Shown in pieces: positions 1 through 8,656 of a stretch of DNA of 64,000 nt. Each line of letters opens with the position of its first letter. Within the stretch, counting starts at the first letter, position 1. The stretch is from contig JABDDN010000003.1 in assembly GCA_013287585.1 (NCBI GenBank), forward strand, positions 1 through 64,000, given 5' to 3'. Below the pieces are notes generated by a model. That model searched no databases, was not told where the DNA came from, and was given only the letters and a program-made list of their open reading frames with translations. The position numbers and the translations under genes are program-made. The DNA is from Nitrososphaerota archaeon (GTDB lineage: Archaea; Thermoproteota; Nitrososphaeria; Nitrososphaerales; Nitrosopumilaceae).

Positions 1-476
1 GAACAAAAACTAAGATTTAATCTATCAATTATGTGACGAGCTATTTTCATATTTCCATTTCCTATTTTAACAATTTTTCTATCAGCTTTCAATCCTGCCA
101 AGATTCTAACGATATGTGATATTAATTCATCAAGTGATGTATAGGTTGAGCTTTCAATTTCATTTTGATAGTAAAAAACTGAAAACCCTATTCTATTACC
201 TGGATCTATTCCTAAAACTAATGTACATTCATGAAAACCAGCTTCGAGTTTTTGTGTTATTAGCCCTTTTATTACAGTTGGATCTGCATCAAATTCTTCT
301 GCGCATAGAACAAAATTACTTGCAATTTTAGACGCTTCCTGCATGGTAGTAAGAATAAGTCTTTTATCTGTATGATCTATTTCAGTAGGCAATATAGAAT
401 CATAATTCATTTTTAAAAATTTAAGCATCTTTACAAATTTAAAATAGTAACGTCCCTGAATTGTTGCAACAGCAAT
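1..476 (-). CDS. RuvC-like (RNase H-fold) nuclease-like protein, 3' end cut by window edge
   Basis: Partial gene; its C-terminus lies beyond position 1. The translation contains VLGIDPGNRIGFSVFY, the first acidic beta-strand motif (D-P-G) of RuvC/RNase H-fold nucleases, preceded by a small N-terminal domain containing VATIQGRYYFKFVK. That N-terminal motif looks like part of the conserved domain, but the first ATG codons (428, 410) lie downstream of it. The frame stays open up to a stop at 570-572 and has no ATG, GTG or TTG between, so the start is uncertain; an ATT at 476 is used here. TATA-like stretches sit at about 503-512 and 530-543. No partner gene is visible. The fold assignment is from the motif; the function as resolvase or other nuclease is inference. 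Confidence 0.5.
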   Translation of the reverse strand, partial: MAVATIQGRYYFKFVKMLKFLKMNYDSILPTEIDHTDKRLILTTMQEASKIASNFVLCAEEFDADPTVIKGLITQKLEAGFHECTLVLGIDPGNRIGFSVFYYQNEIESSTYTSLDELISHIVRILAGLKADRKIVKIGNGNMKIARHIIDRLNLSFC

Positions 477-577
477 ATTATTTTGTGATGAATATGCTAT
501 GCTTTTATAATGTTTAAAGTAAAATTTAAAGTTTTTATATATAATGAAAACGGTAATAAATTTAAGAAATTAGATTT

Positions 578-985
578 TTATTTAGTAAGTTTTTCTGTAA
601 TGTTGTCAAATTCATCATTTGTAAGTTTTGGTTTTTTGCTAAACATACTATGAATTGGCCCTACAGAGTCATTGATATTACGTGGAATAATGTGCACATG
701 AACATGAGGAACCTCTTGTCCACTTTCTTTACCATTATGAATGGCTACAAGTGAAGATGGGGCTAAGCGTTCTATTTTTCCTGTTAAAATTCTTACAACC
801 TCAAATAGATCCGAATTATCTTCTTTGGTCATTTCCTCAATTTTGACGTAGTGTTTCTTTGGAATAACTAGTGTATGTCCTTTTGTTAATGGAAATGCAT
901 CTAAAAATGCCAATGATTTCTCAGTTTCAGTTATTTTCCTTGATGGGATCTTTCCCTCCACTATCTTACAAAAAATGCAATCCAT
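578..985 (-). CDS. HIT-family nucleotide-binding protein
   Basis: A 135-residue protein of the histidine triad superfamily, which hydrolyse or transfer nucleotidyl groups from nucleoside phosphoramidates or dinucleotides. The diagnostic motif HVHVHIIPR is near residues 94-102. The N-terminal CIFCKI motif carries the paired cysteines often found in zinc-containing HIT proteins. The length is typical for the family. It lies about 40 nt downstream of the C39-like/TPR gene on the same strand, so the two may be cotranscribed. Substrate cannot be deduced from sequence; cytosolic, no signal peptide. Confidence 0.93.
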   Translation of the reverse strand: MDCIFCKIVEGKIPSRKITETEKSLAFLDAFPLTKGHTLVIPKKHYVKIEEMTKEDNSDLFEVVRILTGKIERLAPSSLVAIHNGKESGQEVPHVHVHIIPRNINDSVGPIHSMFSKKPKLTNDEFDNITEKLTK

Positions 986-1026
986 GTTATTTTACTCCTC
1001 ACAGTATTGTAAAACCTTTCCAAATG

Positions 1027-1968
1027 CTATAATTCTTTTAAAACCTCTAAGATCCCGATTCTGTCAGCGGCATTTGGCATTTGTTCCAAGTATTTTTCAA
1101 AGTCATCCTTAGCTTCGGTTTTTTTATTCTGTTCTAGTCTTACCAAACCACGATTTTTATAAATTGGACCAAATCTATTTTGATTTATTTCAATTGCTTT
1201 TGTATAGTATTTTTCTGCATTTGAATAGTCCTTTGATTTTAAATAAAAATTTCCAAGGCCTCTATATGCAAGATAACACCTAGGATTTAATGCGATACTT
1301 TTTTGATAATATTGAACAGCGTCAGGAGAATTTTGATCATTTAGTATTCCACCAAGCAAACAATATGCAGTAGAGTTGGATTGATTTATTTCAAATGCCT
1401 TTTGTAATATAGTTATAGCATCTGTAAATTTTCCTTGTAAGCGTAATTTCTCAGCATTAAAACATAATCTATTTGATTTTTCTTTTTTATTTTCTAAATT
1501 TATTTCTGAAAGTATATCTGTTGGAACTAAAACAAGTAAGAGTTTATCATCCTCAGACCATTGTTCATCAAATTTTTTTTCTGGTATTGCACCAATCTTA
1601 TCAGGTTCAGGAAAATAATGTAAGATTGTTTTTTCCATATCATCATATCCTAAAATAAGAGATGCGTGCTGTACGGTATCACGTATTCCTGGAAGGATAA
1701 CTATGGGTGGAATTCCCATATCAATTAATTTTTTCAATTCTTTAATTGTAGAATTTAAGATCAAACTAGCAAGTCCATGTCGTTCTGCAAGCTCAATTCC
1801 CTCCATCATTATGCTTCCTTTCATGTTAGGATATTTTTTTGCAATCTCTTTAGCTTCAGAAAAAGGGAGATCTATTCCCCAATACTTGGATACTGCAATA
1901 ATTACAAGAGGCAGACAAATGTTTTCCTCTTTTACAATTGGTAGTGAGAGAATGTGGTTAGATTCCAT
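1027..1968 (-). CDS. C39 peptidase-like domain fused to TPR repeats
   Basis: 313 residues. Residues about 8-130 resemble a papain-like C39 peptidase domain: a Cys in EENICLPLVIIAVSKYWGI and a His in QHASLILGYDD, matching the usual Cys and His-(x)-G-Y/D blocks. From about residue 165 there are three or more tetratricopeptide repeats (for example AYRGLGNFYLKSKDYSNAEK). There is no signal peptide or transmembrane segment, so it is probably cytosolic, unlike C39 domains of bacteriocin ABC exporters. The Gln before the Cys is not conserved, so peptidase activity is uncertain. It lies between the HIT gene and the amidotransferase gene with short gaps, suggesting one transcript. Confidence 0.72.
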   Translation of the reverse strand: MESNHILSLPIVKEENICLPLVIIAVSKYWGIDLPFSEAKEIAKKYPNMKGSIMMEGIELAERHGLASLILNSTIKELKKLIDMGIPPIVILPGIRDTVQHASLILGYDDMEKTILHYFPEPDKIGAIPEKKFDEQWSEDDKLLLVLVPTDILSEINLENKKEKSNRLCFNAEKLRLQGKFTDAITILQKAFEINQSNSTAYCLLGGILNDQNSPDAVQYYQKSIALNPRCYLAYRGLGNFYLKSKDYSNAEKYYTKAIEINQNRFGPIYKNRGLVRLEQNKKTEAKDDFEKYLEQMPNAADRIGILEVLKEL

Positions 1969-1999
1969 TACAAATCATAATAAATTTACAATATTAAAA

Positions 2000-2545
2000 C
2001 TATGGAATAGCGATGAATTTTTCTAGAAGAAGTTTTCCATCATCACTCATTTCTGGATGAAATTGAGTTCCAAAGATTTTATGATTTGTATATTGGAATA
2101 TTTCATATTTGCAATAATCAGATTTTGCAATGTGCTCAAAACAACTGTCAAGTTTTGAAACTAGGTAAGAATGACTCTCAAAAACCCTAATTTTATTTTC
2201 GCATATGGGATTTGGTTTTATGACTTCAATTTCTTGGATTCCATTGTTTAATTTGCCCATTTTCTTAATTGTACCTCCAAGTGTAAGTGCAAGGATTTCG
2301 GCACCATAACAGATTCCAAGTAGGGGAGTTTTTTCCATAACAGCATGTCTTATTATTTTAGAGTTAATGGCATTCATCAAAGCAATGTTTGTTGTTCTTC
2401 CAGAGAGAATTATTGATGAATATTTGTGAATCTCTGAAAGAATCACTTTATCAAAAGAGAGTGTGTTAAAGGTTATTTTTTTGTGTAATAGAAAATTCAA
2501 AAGTGATTTAGTGTAGACAGAGCCGTTATCTACTACTAAAAGCAA
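2000..2545 (-). CDS. class I glutamine amidotransferase (GMP synthase subunit A-like)
   Basis: 181 residues with the class I GATase triad: nucleophile Cys in LLGICYGAEILALTLGG (around residue 77) and His/Glu in GTQFHPEMSDD near the C-terminus. Such subunits hydrolyse glutamine and hand ammonia to a synthetase partner. The length and layout resemble archaeal GuaAA, the separate glutamine subunit of GMP synthase, but no ATP-pyrophosphatase subunit lies next to it, so the partner is uncertain. The start is a TTG immediately after the UPF0182 stop codon, indicating translational coupling to that gene. Confidence 0.8.
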   Translation of the reverse strand: MLLVVDNGSVYTKSLLNFLLHKKITFNTLSFDKVILSEIHKYSSIILSGRTTNIALMNAINSKIIRHAVMEKTPLLGICYGAEILALTLGGTIKKMGKLNNGIQEIEVIKPNPICENKIRVFESHSYLVSKLDSCFEHIAKSDYCKYEIFQYTNHKIFGTQFHPEMSDDGKLLLEKFIAIP

Positions 2546-5398
2546 CTAACCTACCTCAATTGAGATATAATGTAATTCTGGCACATTATCTACAACCACA
2601 ATTGTACCTAGCTTTACTGTGCTATTTTCTTCCCAGAAAATTATCCTGTCACTTCTTGGCTGTACAAAGTTCTTCAAGAAATCTGAGATTAGCTTCTTTG
2701 TATTGTCTAGATCAGATGGTTGTAAGAAGGAAGTCTTGCCCTCTTCAAATGAAAGTGGTAGTTGTATGGATGTTGGACTAACAATTTTCAAGTTATCTGC
2801 TTCTAGTATAGTTCTTAGAGTAGCAATCCTACTTGTTTGATCTAGTTGTAAGGCACTTGTAACATTCGACGGAGCAACACCACTAAGTTTAGCAAGATAT
2901 GCAGTAAAGGCTTGTTGTGGTGTATTTCCTAGTCCTACATGATATTCTCCATCAAATGCTGCACCAACTGCAGCAATTGTTCCAAGTTGTGTAACAACTC
3001 CACCCGAACCTGCAGTATATACTGGAATAAAGTAAACATCATCATTACCTATTCTGTAAAGAATATTATCTCCAATTCTTGGATTTCTAAGTAATGTTTG
3101 CAATTTAGCATAATCAGGATCTCTAGACAGTGCTTCACTTACTGCTGATGGACCAAGAAGCTTTGTCTTAGAATCTAATGGAACTTGATAAAATTGCATC
3201 TTACCCAAGTTAGGAATGTCATTTTGAACAGTCATAAAACCTGCAAGGTTTCTTCCCTGTGATCCTTGTAACTCAAGTGAAAGAATTCCGATAAATGATG
3301 TTTTGTCATATCCTGGAGGTTTTGCCTCTACATAATAAGTTCCAAGTCCAGTTGGAACTTCATAGAAGTCTTTTGCCTGTATGAATGTAGAAGTGTCTGT
3401 AACATGATACATGTTAAACATGTCCACTTTCCAATTGAATAACGCCTCTGGATATCGAAGTTGTTTCTGAAGCCAAGATGGTGTATCGATAAAATTATTT
3501 CCATATTCACTAACAAACATTTTTGTAAAGAAATCGTCTCCAGTTTTTATCAAAGTAATGTTGCCGTTGTAGGTATCCAACAATGCAAAACCAACAAGTC
3601 TGAGATATGGGTTACTTACTGACCAAGGTACATTCTTTGTATCAAAACCTACTATTAGTGGAACAAGCCAGTATGTCTTTTGACCGTCAGTAACAGGTAA
3701 AGCGTCTACATTATTCCCAAATAGGTTGTACTGGAAATATGGATACAATAATTGCATTCTATCATGAATATCCCTATATCGAATTATGTGGATTGGTTCT
3801 GTGGGATAAGAAAGGAAAAAGTTAGGTTCAAAAATTTGGCTTATTGGCGGAGATACATCTATGCCGCCTTTTCCATTATATGATGCATTATTTAGTTCAG
3901 CAGTGTTTGTACCTCTATTAACTGGATATGCAGACCATGTATCTGTAAAAAGTCCGCCTTCTCCATAATAGATCACTCTTTGTTTGAAGAGATTATTGCT
4001 ATCTACTATAGTACCATTACTTGCATCTAATGCCAGAAATCCGTTGTCAACGTGGGTATAAACAAGATGTTGGTTATACCAGATATTTTCCTGAGTTACT
4101 GATGATGGAAGAATTGGTTTCATTGAAGCTGTCCAATAAAGCGTGTCGTTAAATCTCAAAATGTCGTTATTTTCAAAAGCTACATATGGTATAAGTCCAA
4201 TTTCGGGTTTAATTTTATCATTTGCTCCTTGCGAATCCCAAACTCTTATCTTGTTTAGTAGAGCATTATTTTGCATTACATAACTTGGAATATCTGTAGG
4301 TTGAATGGAAGAACTTTGCTTGACTTCATGAGGTGTAATCTGGATTTGATCAAGCTGGCCCAGATATCGATTAACACCAATTTGTTGAGCTTTGTATGGA
4401 CCAAGATATTCTATTTTTTTTGCATCGGCAATACTGTTATTGACAGCCATTATTGAACTTGCAATTATTGCAATTGTAATTATCGTCAATATGCGGATAT
4501 AGATATCTCGTTTTGAAGGATGTATGATTACTTTGGATTTGAATTTATCAATAAAATAAAACACAATTAAAGCAAATCCTACAGCAAGGGTACCACCTAT
4601 TGCGTATTTTGTGTTGTAATCTATTTGATCTGTGAAAAACATGTTTATTCCAGCCCAAATTATTCCAATACCAATTATGCCTTCTATAGTTGCAATATAA
4701 TCAAGGAATTTTGGCTTGCCTTTTGATGCATCTTGGACATAATTTATGATGACTCTAACGATGTTATGTAATCCAACATAAAGTACAAGACGTAAACCAA
4801 TTGCAGCTAATATTGGTGGAACTAAAATGATAAGAGTTGGAATCATTGGAGTAACTTTGTCTAACGAATATGAAGGATCTGTTGGAGGTGTTGTAAATGG
4901 AAGTGAAAACAAATTCCATATGCTTTGTACTCCAAGATCATTTCCTTGAATCATGTATGAAACTGCAAAACCAAACATGAGGTTTGCAAAGAATGCACCA
5001 AAGAGCAGGACTTTTGTTATTTGCCAAATTATAAAATTAGGAATACTAAGCTTGTAATCTTTAAAGCTTGGTATATTTTCAGTTACAGAATAATTGTTTC
5101 CTTTTTTTAAAAAATTTATTGCCGCATTAATGCTATACCAAGCAATAGAAGAGCGATTTTTTATATTTACTCGTATCAGTACTATAGAAGCAAGTATTAC
5201 AGCAGAAAGAAGAGAATAGTAAAGCGGCTGTGTAAATAGATGACCAAATTCTTTTACATTCATAAATAAAACTACAGCTTGATTGCTTATCATCACGAAA
5301 ATTATGATACCAATAAGTGCGGCAATCCCTATTCTGATGTATCTTCCCGCATCACGCGGAGGTGGATTGTCTTGTGTGGATGAGCTGTACAAAATCAC
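2546..5398 (-). CDS. UPF0182 family membrane protein
   Basis: A 950-residue protein matching the UPF0182 family: an N-terminal membrane domain with about seven hydrophobic segments (residues ~20-335, for example IGIAALIGIIIFVMIS) followed by a large extracytoplasmic domain of about 600 residues rich in aromatic residues. Recognisable family features include the IEYLGPYKAQQIGVNRYLGQL start of the soluble part and the LDNTKKLISDFLKNFV C-terminus. The length is typical. Function of the family is not established. It is immediately followed by the amidotransferase gene with no intergenic space. Confidence 0.9.
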   Translation of the reverse strand: MILYSSSTQDNPPPRDAGRYIRIGIAALIGIIIFVMISNQAVVLFMNVKEFGHLFTQPLYYSLLSAVILASIVLIRVNIKNRSSIAWYSINAAINFLKKGNNYSVTENIPSFKDYKLSIPNFIIWQITKVLLFGAFFANLMFGFAVSYMIQGNDLGVQSIWNLFSLPFTTPPTDPSYSLDKVTPMIPTLIILVPPILAAIGLRLVLYVGLHNIVRVIINYVQDASKGKPKFLDYIATIEGIIGIGIIWAGINMFFTDQIDYNTKYAIGGTLAVGFALIVFYFIDKFKSKVIIHPSKRDIYIRILTIITIAIIASSIMAVNNSIADAKKIEYLGPYKAQQIGVNRYLGQLDQIQITPHEVKQSSSIQPTDIPSYVMQNNALLNKIRVWDSQGANDKIKPEIGLIPYVAFENNDILRFNDTLYWTASMKPILPSSVTQENIWYNQHLVYTHVDNGFLALDASNGTIVDSNNLFKQRVIYYGEGGLFTDTWSAYPVNRGTNTAELNNASYNGKGGIDVSPPISQIFEPNFFLSYPTEPIHIIRYRDIHDRMQLLYPYFQYNLFGNNVDALPVTDGQKTYWLVPLIVGFDTKNVPWSVSNPYLRLVGFALLDTYNGNITLIKTGDDFFTKMFVSEYGNNFIDTPSWLQKQLRYPEALFNWKVDMFNMYHVTDTSTFIQAKDFYEVPTGLGTYYVEAKPPGYDKTSFIGILSLELQGSQGRNLAGFMTVQNDIPNLGKMQFYQVPLDSKTKLLGPSAVSEALSRDPDYAKLQTLLRNPRIGDNILYRIGNDDVYFIPVYTAGSGGVVTQLGTIAAVGAAFDGEYHVGLGNTPQQAFTAYLAKLSGVAPSNVTSALQLDQTSRIATLRTILEADNLKIVSPTSIQLPLSFEEGKTSFLQPSDLDNTKKLISDFLKNFVQPRSDRIIFWEENSTVKLGTIVVVDNVPELHYISIEVG

Positions 5399-5502
5399 GC
5401 TTCCTTACTTTGTGTCAAATTAATGTCTTACCTAGAAAGATATAGTTACATGGAATCTTGTAAAATGCATAGATTTCTGCAAATTGAGCCTAATTTTCAC
5501 TA

Positions 5503-6627
5503 TTATTGAGTGACATCAGCTAGTCCTTTGCAAATCATGTAAACTGCAGCGTGTTTTGGTACAGAAATAGTTTCACCAACATATGGTCCATATTTCTTAT
5601 TTTTTAGTCTAAACGAGATGGGATAATTTGCTAAAACTTCAACTTTTTCATCACCAAGTAAACAAGCATCAGAAAATGGATCAAAGTTTTCTAAATCCTT
5701 ACAGAGAATTTTTGAAAGGCCGCTTTTGCTGTTAATAGATCCACCTAATCTGAAAATTCTATGAATATCCATTGTTACCTTCGGATCTATTCTTACACCT
5801 ATCGTATGTCTCATTTCTTCAAGTCTTGACTGAAAAGCTGAATATCCTCCTAAAAGTATCTCTTGAATGATTTTGGGTCGTTTTGATTTTGTACCAAAAA
5901 TTTCTCTTGCCACTCGTCCACGCCAACCTTTTTCTCCAATATCTGGAAGCAACATCTTTGAATTATTTTGCCTATTAATTCCAAGAGTTTCTGGTATCAC
6001 TCCATTAAACATGATATAATCTGCCAAGTCTGCTCTTTCTCTAGAATCCAAGGTTTGATATTCTGAATTTTCTATATGTACATGAAATCCTTCATTTCCA
6101 GAAAAATAGACTAGAATTTTTTCTTTATTTATTGCAAGATCTTCCGTTAAAACTTGGACTAGTTTTTGTACTTCTTTCTTTGTTTCAGATATACAATTCT
6201 GACAAGTAACTGATATTACATCAAATTTATCAGAATTGCATTTAATACATTTTGATGATTGTTCATTTATGCATTGACATGAGTTACATTTGAAACAGGT
6301 ATGATTTTTTCTACAATCAAGTTTCAAATCCTTTGCATCTATATCAAATATCAATTCTGCTTCTTTCCAATCCTTTTCTGACATTGGCAGATTTGGAAAG
6401 GAGTAACAAGCATTTGAGCAATAAACGTCAGATGGCATCTGCGTCATAAGTAAAAAATGTAAATCTTTATCATTTTTTATTGTAAGGTGTCTAGTCATAC
6501 CAGAGTTGAATTTTTGATAGCCAAATTCTCGTTCTGAAGTTCTAGAGGGAACGTGAATCAGCTCAAAGTTATTAAAATAATATTCTTTTAGTGCTGCTTC
6601 TACAAAGTTTATATTTTTTTCAAGCAT
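5503..6627 (-). CDS. priS: DNA primase small (catalytic) subunit
   Basis: Catalytic subunit of the archaeal/eukaryotic-type primase that synthesises RNA primers for replication. The AEP active site is visible as ELIFDIDAKD (DxD metal ligands) and the nucleotide-binding VYFSGNEGFHVHIE. A cysteine-rich knuckle (CFKCNSCQC plus CIKCNSDKF) is inserted between them, as in archaeal PriS zinc domains. The start is placed at ATG 6627, preceded by GAAGG, rather than an upstream TTG at 6648. It overlaps the 3' end of priL by 8 nt (ATGCTTGA), so the two subunits are translationally coupled. Confidence 0.96.
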   Translation of the reverse strand: MLEKNINFVEAALKEYYFNNFELIHVPSRTSEREFGYQKFNSGMTRHLTIKNDKDLHFLLMTQMPSDVYCSNACYSFPNLPMSEKDWKEAELIFDIDAKDLKLDCRKNHTCFKCNSCQCINEQSSKCIKCNSDKFDVISVTCQNCISETKKEVQKLVQVLTEDLAINKEKILVYFSGNEGFHVHIENSEYQTLDSRERADLADYIMFNGVIPETLGINRQNNSKMLLPDIGEKGWRGRVAREIFGTKSKRPKIIQEILLGGYSAFQSRLEEMRHTIGVRIDPKVTMDIHRIFRLGGSINSKSGLSKILCKDLENFDPFSDACLLGDEKVEVLANYPISFRLKNKKYGPYVGETISVPKHAAVYMICKGLADVTQ

Positions 6628-7660
6628 TTGTTTTCCTTCTTGTACCAAACTGAACTGGATTTATAATTCCGTCACATTCCGGTATAGCAAAGCAAAGATT
6701 TTCACTCTTTAGTTTTTCACATGATGGACAAACATATTTTGTACCTTTACCAGATGATCCTGCAATGTGTTCAAGTTGATATTTTGTAACACGTTCATTG
6801 TAATCTGGTGCATTTTTAAATAATGGCGCAATTTGTTCAACAGTCTGTCCTTTTGCTAGCAGATATGTAGCAAGCATAAACCTTCCCGAATGCGGCAAAT
6901 TTTCTCCTTTATCAAGTACTTCTATTGCGTGTTTGACACATGGTGGATAATCACTGGACACAATTACTGTAGTAGAAAATTTTTTTGCAAGCAATACCAA
7001 ATCTCCTACACGTTCACGAAATGTTTCTGGAATAAATGATACACTAACTGATTGTATCTTTGAATTTATGTATACATCAAGTTCTTTTCGTACAAGTCTG
7101 ACTATTTCATGTGATGATAAATATACATAACCACTTTCCACTTGACGATTTACTAGCTTCCACTCTCGTTCATTAAAATGAACTGCACGCTTAAGATAAT
7201 CTGCAATACGAATTTTTAATCTGTCATCTTCCATTTCTACCTGTATTGAAAAAAGATCTTGTATTATTTTCAGGGAAGATTGAATTGATTCCTCTTTTAG
7301 TTTTAGATTTTCTAATATAGTACGGTCTTTTTGTAAAGCATTGAGACCTTGTTCTAGATACCTCTCTGCTCTTCTTGCTTCTGCAAGAGAAAATCTTCTG
7401 TTCAGAGTAGAGATTCCTGCTGATTTTAATAATATTATACCAATAACAAAAGAAAGAATCTCCAAGTCGGGGTTTTCAATATCACCGCCATAAATTTGCC
7501 CCGTTGTAGCAACAACAATCCTACCATATGCCTTTTCAACCACTGGTTTCCAATCTGGATCTGACAATTGTTCTAGATTGAATCCTTTGTCTCTTAGATA
7601 ATCTCCCGTTTCCGCTAGGAAGGGATACTTTGCAAGCTCCTTTATGCCAAGTTGTAACAC
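6620..7660 (-). CDS. priL: DNA primase large subunit
   Basis: 346 residues, regulatory subunit of the archaeal primase heterodimer. The C-terminal half carries the cysteines expected to bind the [4Fe-4S] cluster: PPCVKHAIEVL, then YVCPSCEKLKSENLCFAIPEC. The helical N-terminal domain mediates PriS binding in known structures. It begins at a GTG (7660) and is the first gene of a priL-priS operon divergent from endonuclease IV. The whole length fits the family, with no damage visible. Confidence 0.95.
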   Translation of the reverse strand: MLQLGIKELAKYPFLAETGDYLRDKGFNLEQLSDPDWKPVVEKAYGRIVVATTGQIYGGDIENPDLEILSFVIGIILLKSAGISTLNRRFSLAEARRAERYLEQGLNALQKDRTILENLKLKEESIQSSLKIIQDLFSIQVEMEDDRLKIRIADYLKRAVHFNEREWKLVNRQVESGYVYLSSHEIVRLVRKELDVYINSKIQSVSVSFIPETFRERVGDLVLLAKKFSTTVIVSSDYPPCVKHAIEVLDKGENLPHSGRFMLATYLLAKGQTVEQIAPLFKNAPDYNERVTKYQLEHIAGSSGKGTKYVCPSCEKLKSENLCFAIPECDGIINPVQFGTRRKTNA

Positions 7661-7778
7661 ATTTTCTTTGTTTCTTTTTACCTTAAAAATTTGGTTATGT
7701 TTTCAAAATAAGAATTGGTGCCATCATTTGCCTCAAATACTCCTAGGAGTTTAAATTATCCTCAATTAAATTACCAGC

Positions 7779-8621
7779 ATGCAGGTTGGCTTGCATGTAT
7801 CCATATCTGGTTCTATAGACAAATCAGTTGATAATGCAGAAGCAATGGGTTGTTCAGCATTTCAGATTTTTACAAGAAATCCAAGAGGATGGGCTGCAAA
7901 GCCACTTTCCAAAGACGATATTACAAGTTTTAAAGAAAAACTTGTAGCAAGTAAGATTGACAGGTTTGCAACTGTTGCTCATATGCCATATTTACCAAAT
8001 CTTTCTTCACCAGAAGATGACCCATTTGCAAAATCTTTGAATTCGTTAATAGATGAGATAAAAAGATGTAGTAAACTTGGAATTCCATACCTTGTAGCAC
8101 ATCTTGGCAGCCATAAAGGAACTGGAGATAAAAAAGGAATAGAAAAACTAGTTAAAGCATTTACAAAAGCTGCTAAAGAAACAGCAGATGATGTTACTAT
8201 ACTTCTTGAGAACACTGCAGGACAAAAAAATAGTGTTGGCTCTGATTTTGAACAGCTTGCTTCCATATTATTTCAACTTAAACCCGAAAAAAGATTTGGA
8301 GTCTGTCTTGACACATGTCATGCCTTTGCAGCAGGATATGATTTAAGAACAAAAAAAGCTGCCGCCTTGACTCTTGAAAAGTTTGGAAAGGCAGTAGGTT
8401 TTGAACAACTCAAAATAGTTCATTTAAACGACTCAAAAGGCGAGATAGGTTGCAATATTGACAGACATGAACACATCGGACTAGGACAAATTGGTGAAAT
8501 TGGTCTTGCTCATGTCATAAAATTTACTAACTCTAAAAATATTCCAATTATCTTAGAAACACCAATAGATGAAAGACGTGACGATCTTGGAAACATAGAA
8601 AAAGTAAAGGAATTAGCATAA
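7779..8621 (+). CDS. nfo: endonuclease IV (AP endonuclease family 2)
   Basis: 280-residue TIM-barrel apurinic/apyrimidinic endonuclease of base-excision repair. It starts with LHVSISGSIDKSVDNAEAMG and contains the Zn-ligand blocks FQIFTRNPRGW, VAHLGSHKGTG, LLENTAGQ, VCLDTCHAFAAGYD, VHLNDSK, DRHEHIGLGQIG and a terminal ILETP. These cover the His/Glu/Asp ligands of the trinuclear zinc centre. The start is ATG 7779, followed by the universal N-terminal strand. Glycyl-tRNA synthetase follows 35 nt downstream on the same strand. Confidence 0.95.
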   Translation: MQVGLHVSISGSIDKSVDNAEAMGCSAFQIFTRNPRGWAAKPLSKDDITSFKEKLVASKIDRFATVAHMPYLPNLSSPEDDPFAKSLNSLIDEIKRCSKLGIPYLVAHLGSHKGTGDKKGIEKLVKAFTKAAKETADDVTILLENTAGQKNSVGSDFEQLASILFQLKPEKRFGVCLDTCHAFAAGYDLRTKKAAALTLEKFGKAVGFEQLKIVHLNDSKGEIGCNIDRHEHIGLGQIGEIGLAHVIKFTNSKNIPIILETPIDERRDDLGNIEKVKELA

Positions 8622-8656
8622 TTACATATGAATTCAAGTGATGGAGTTGATTTGTT

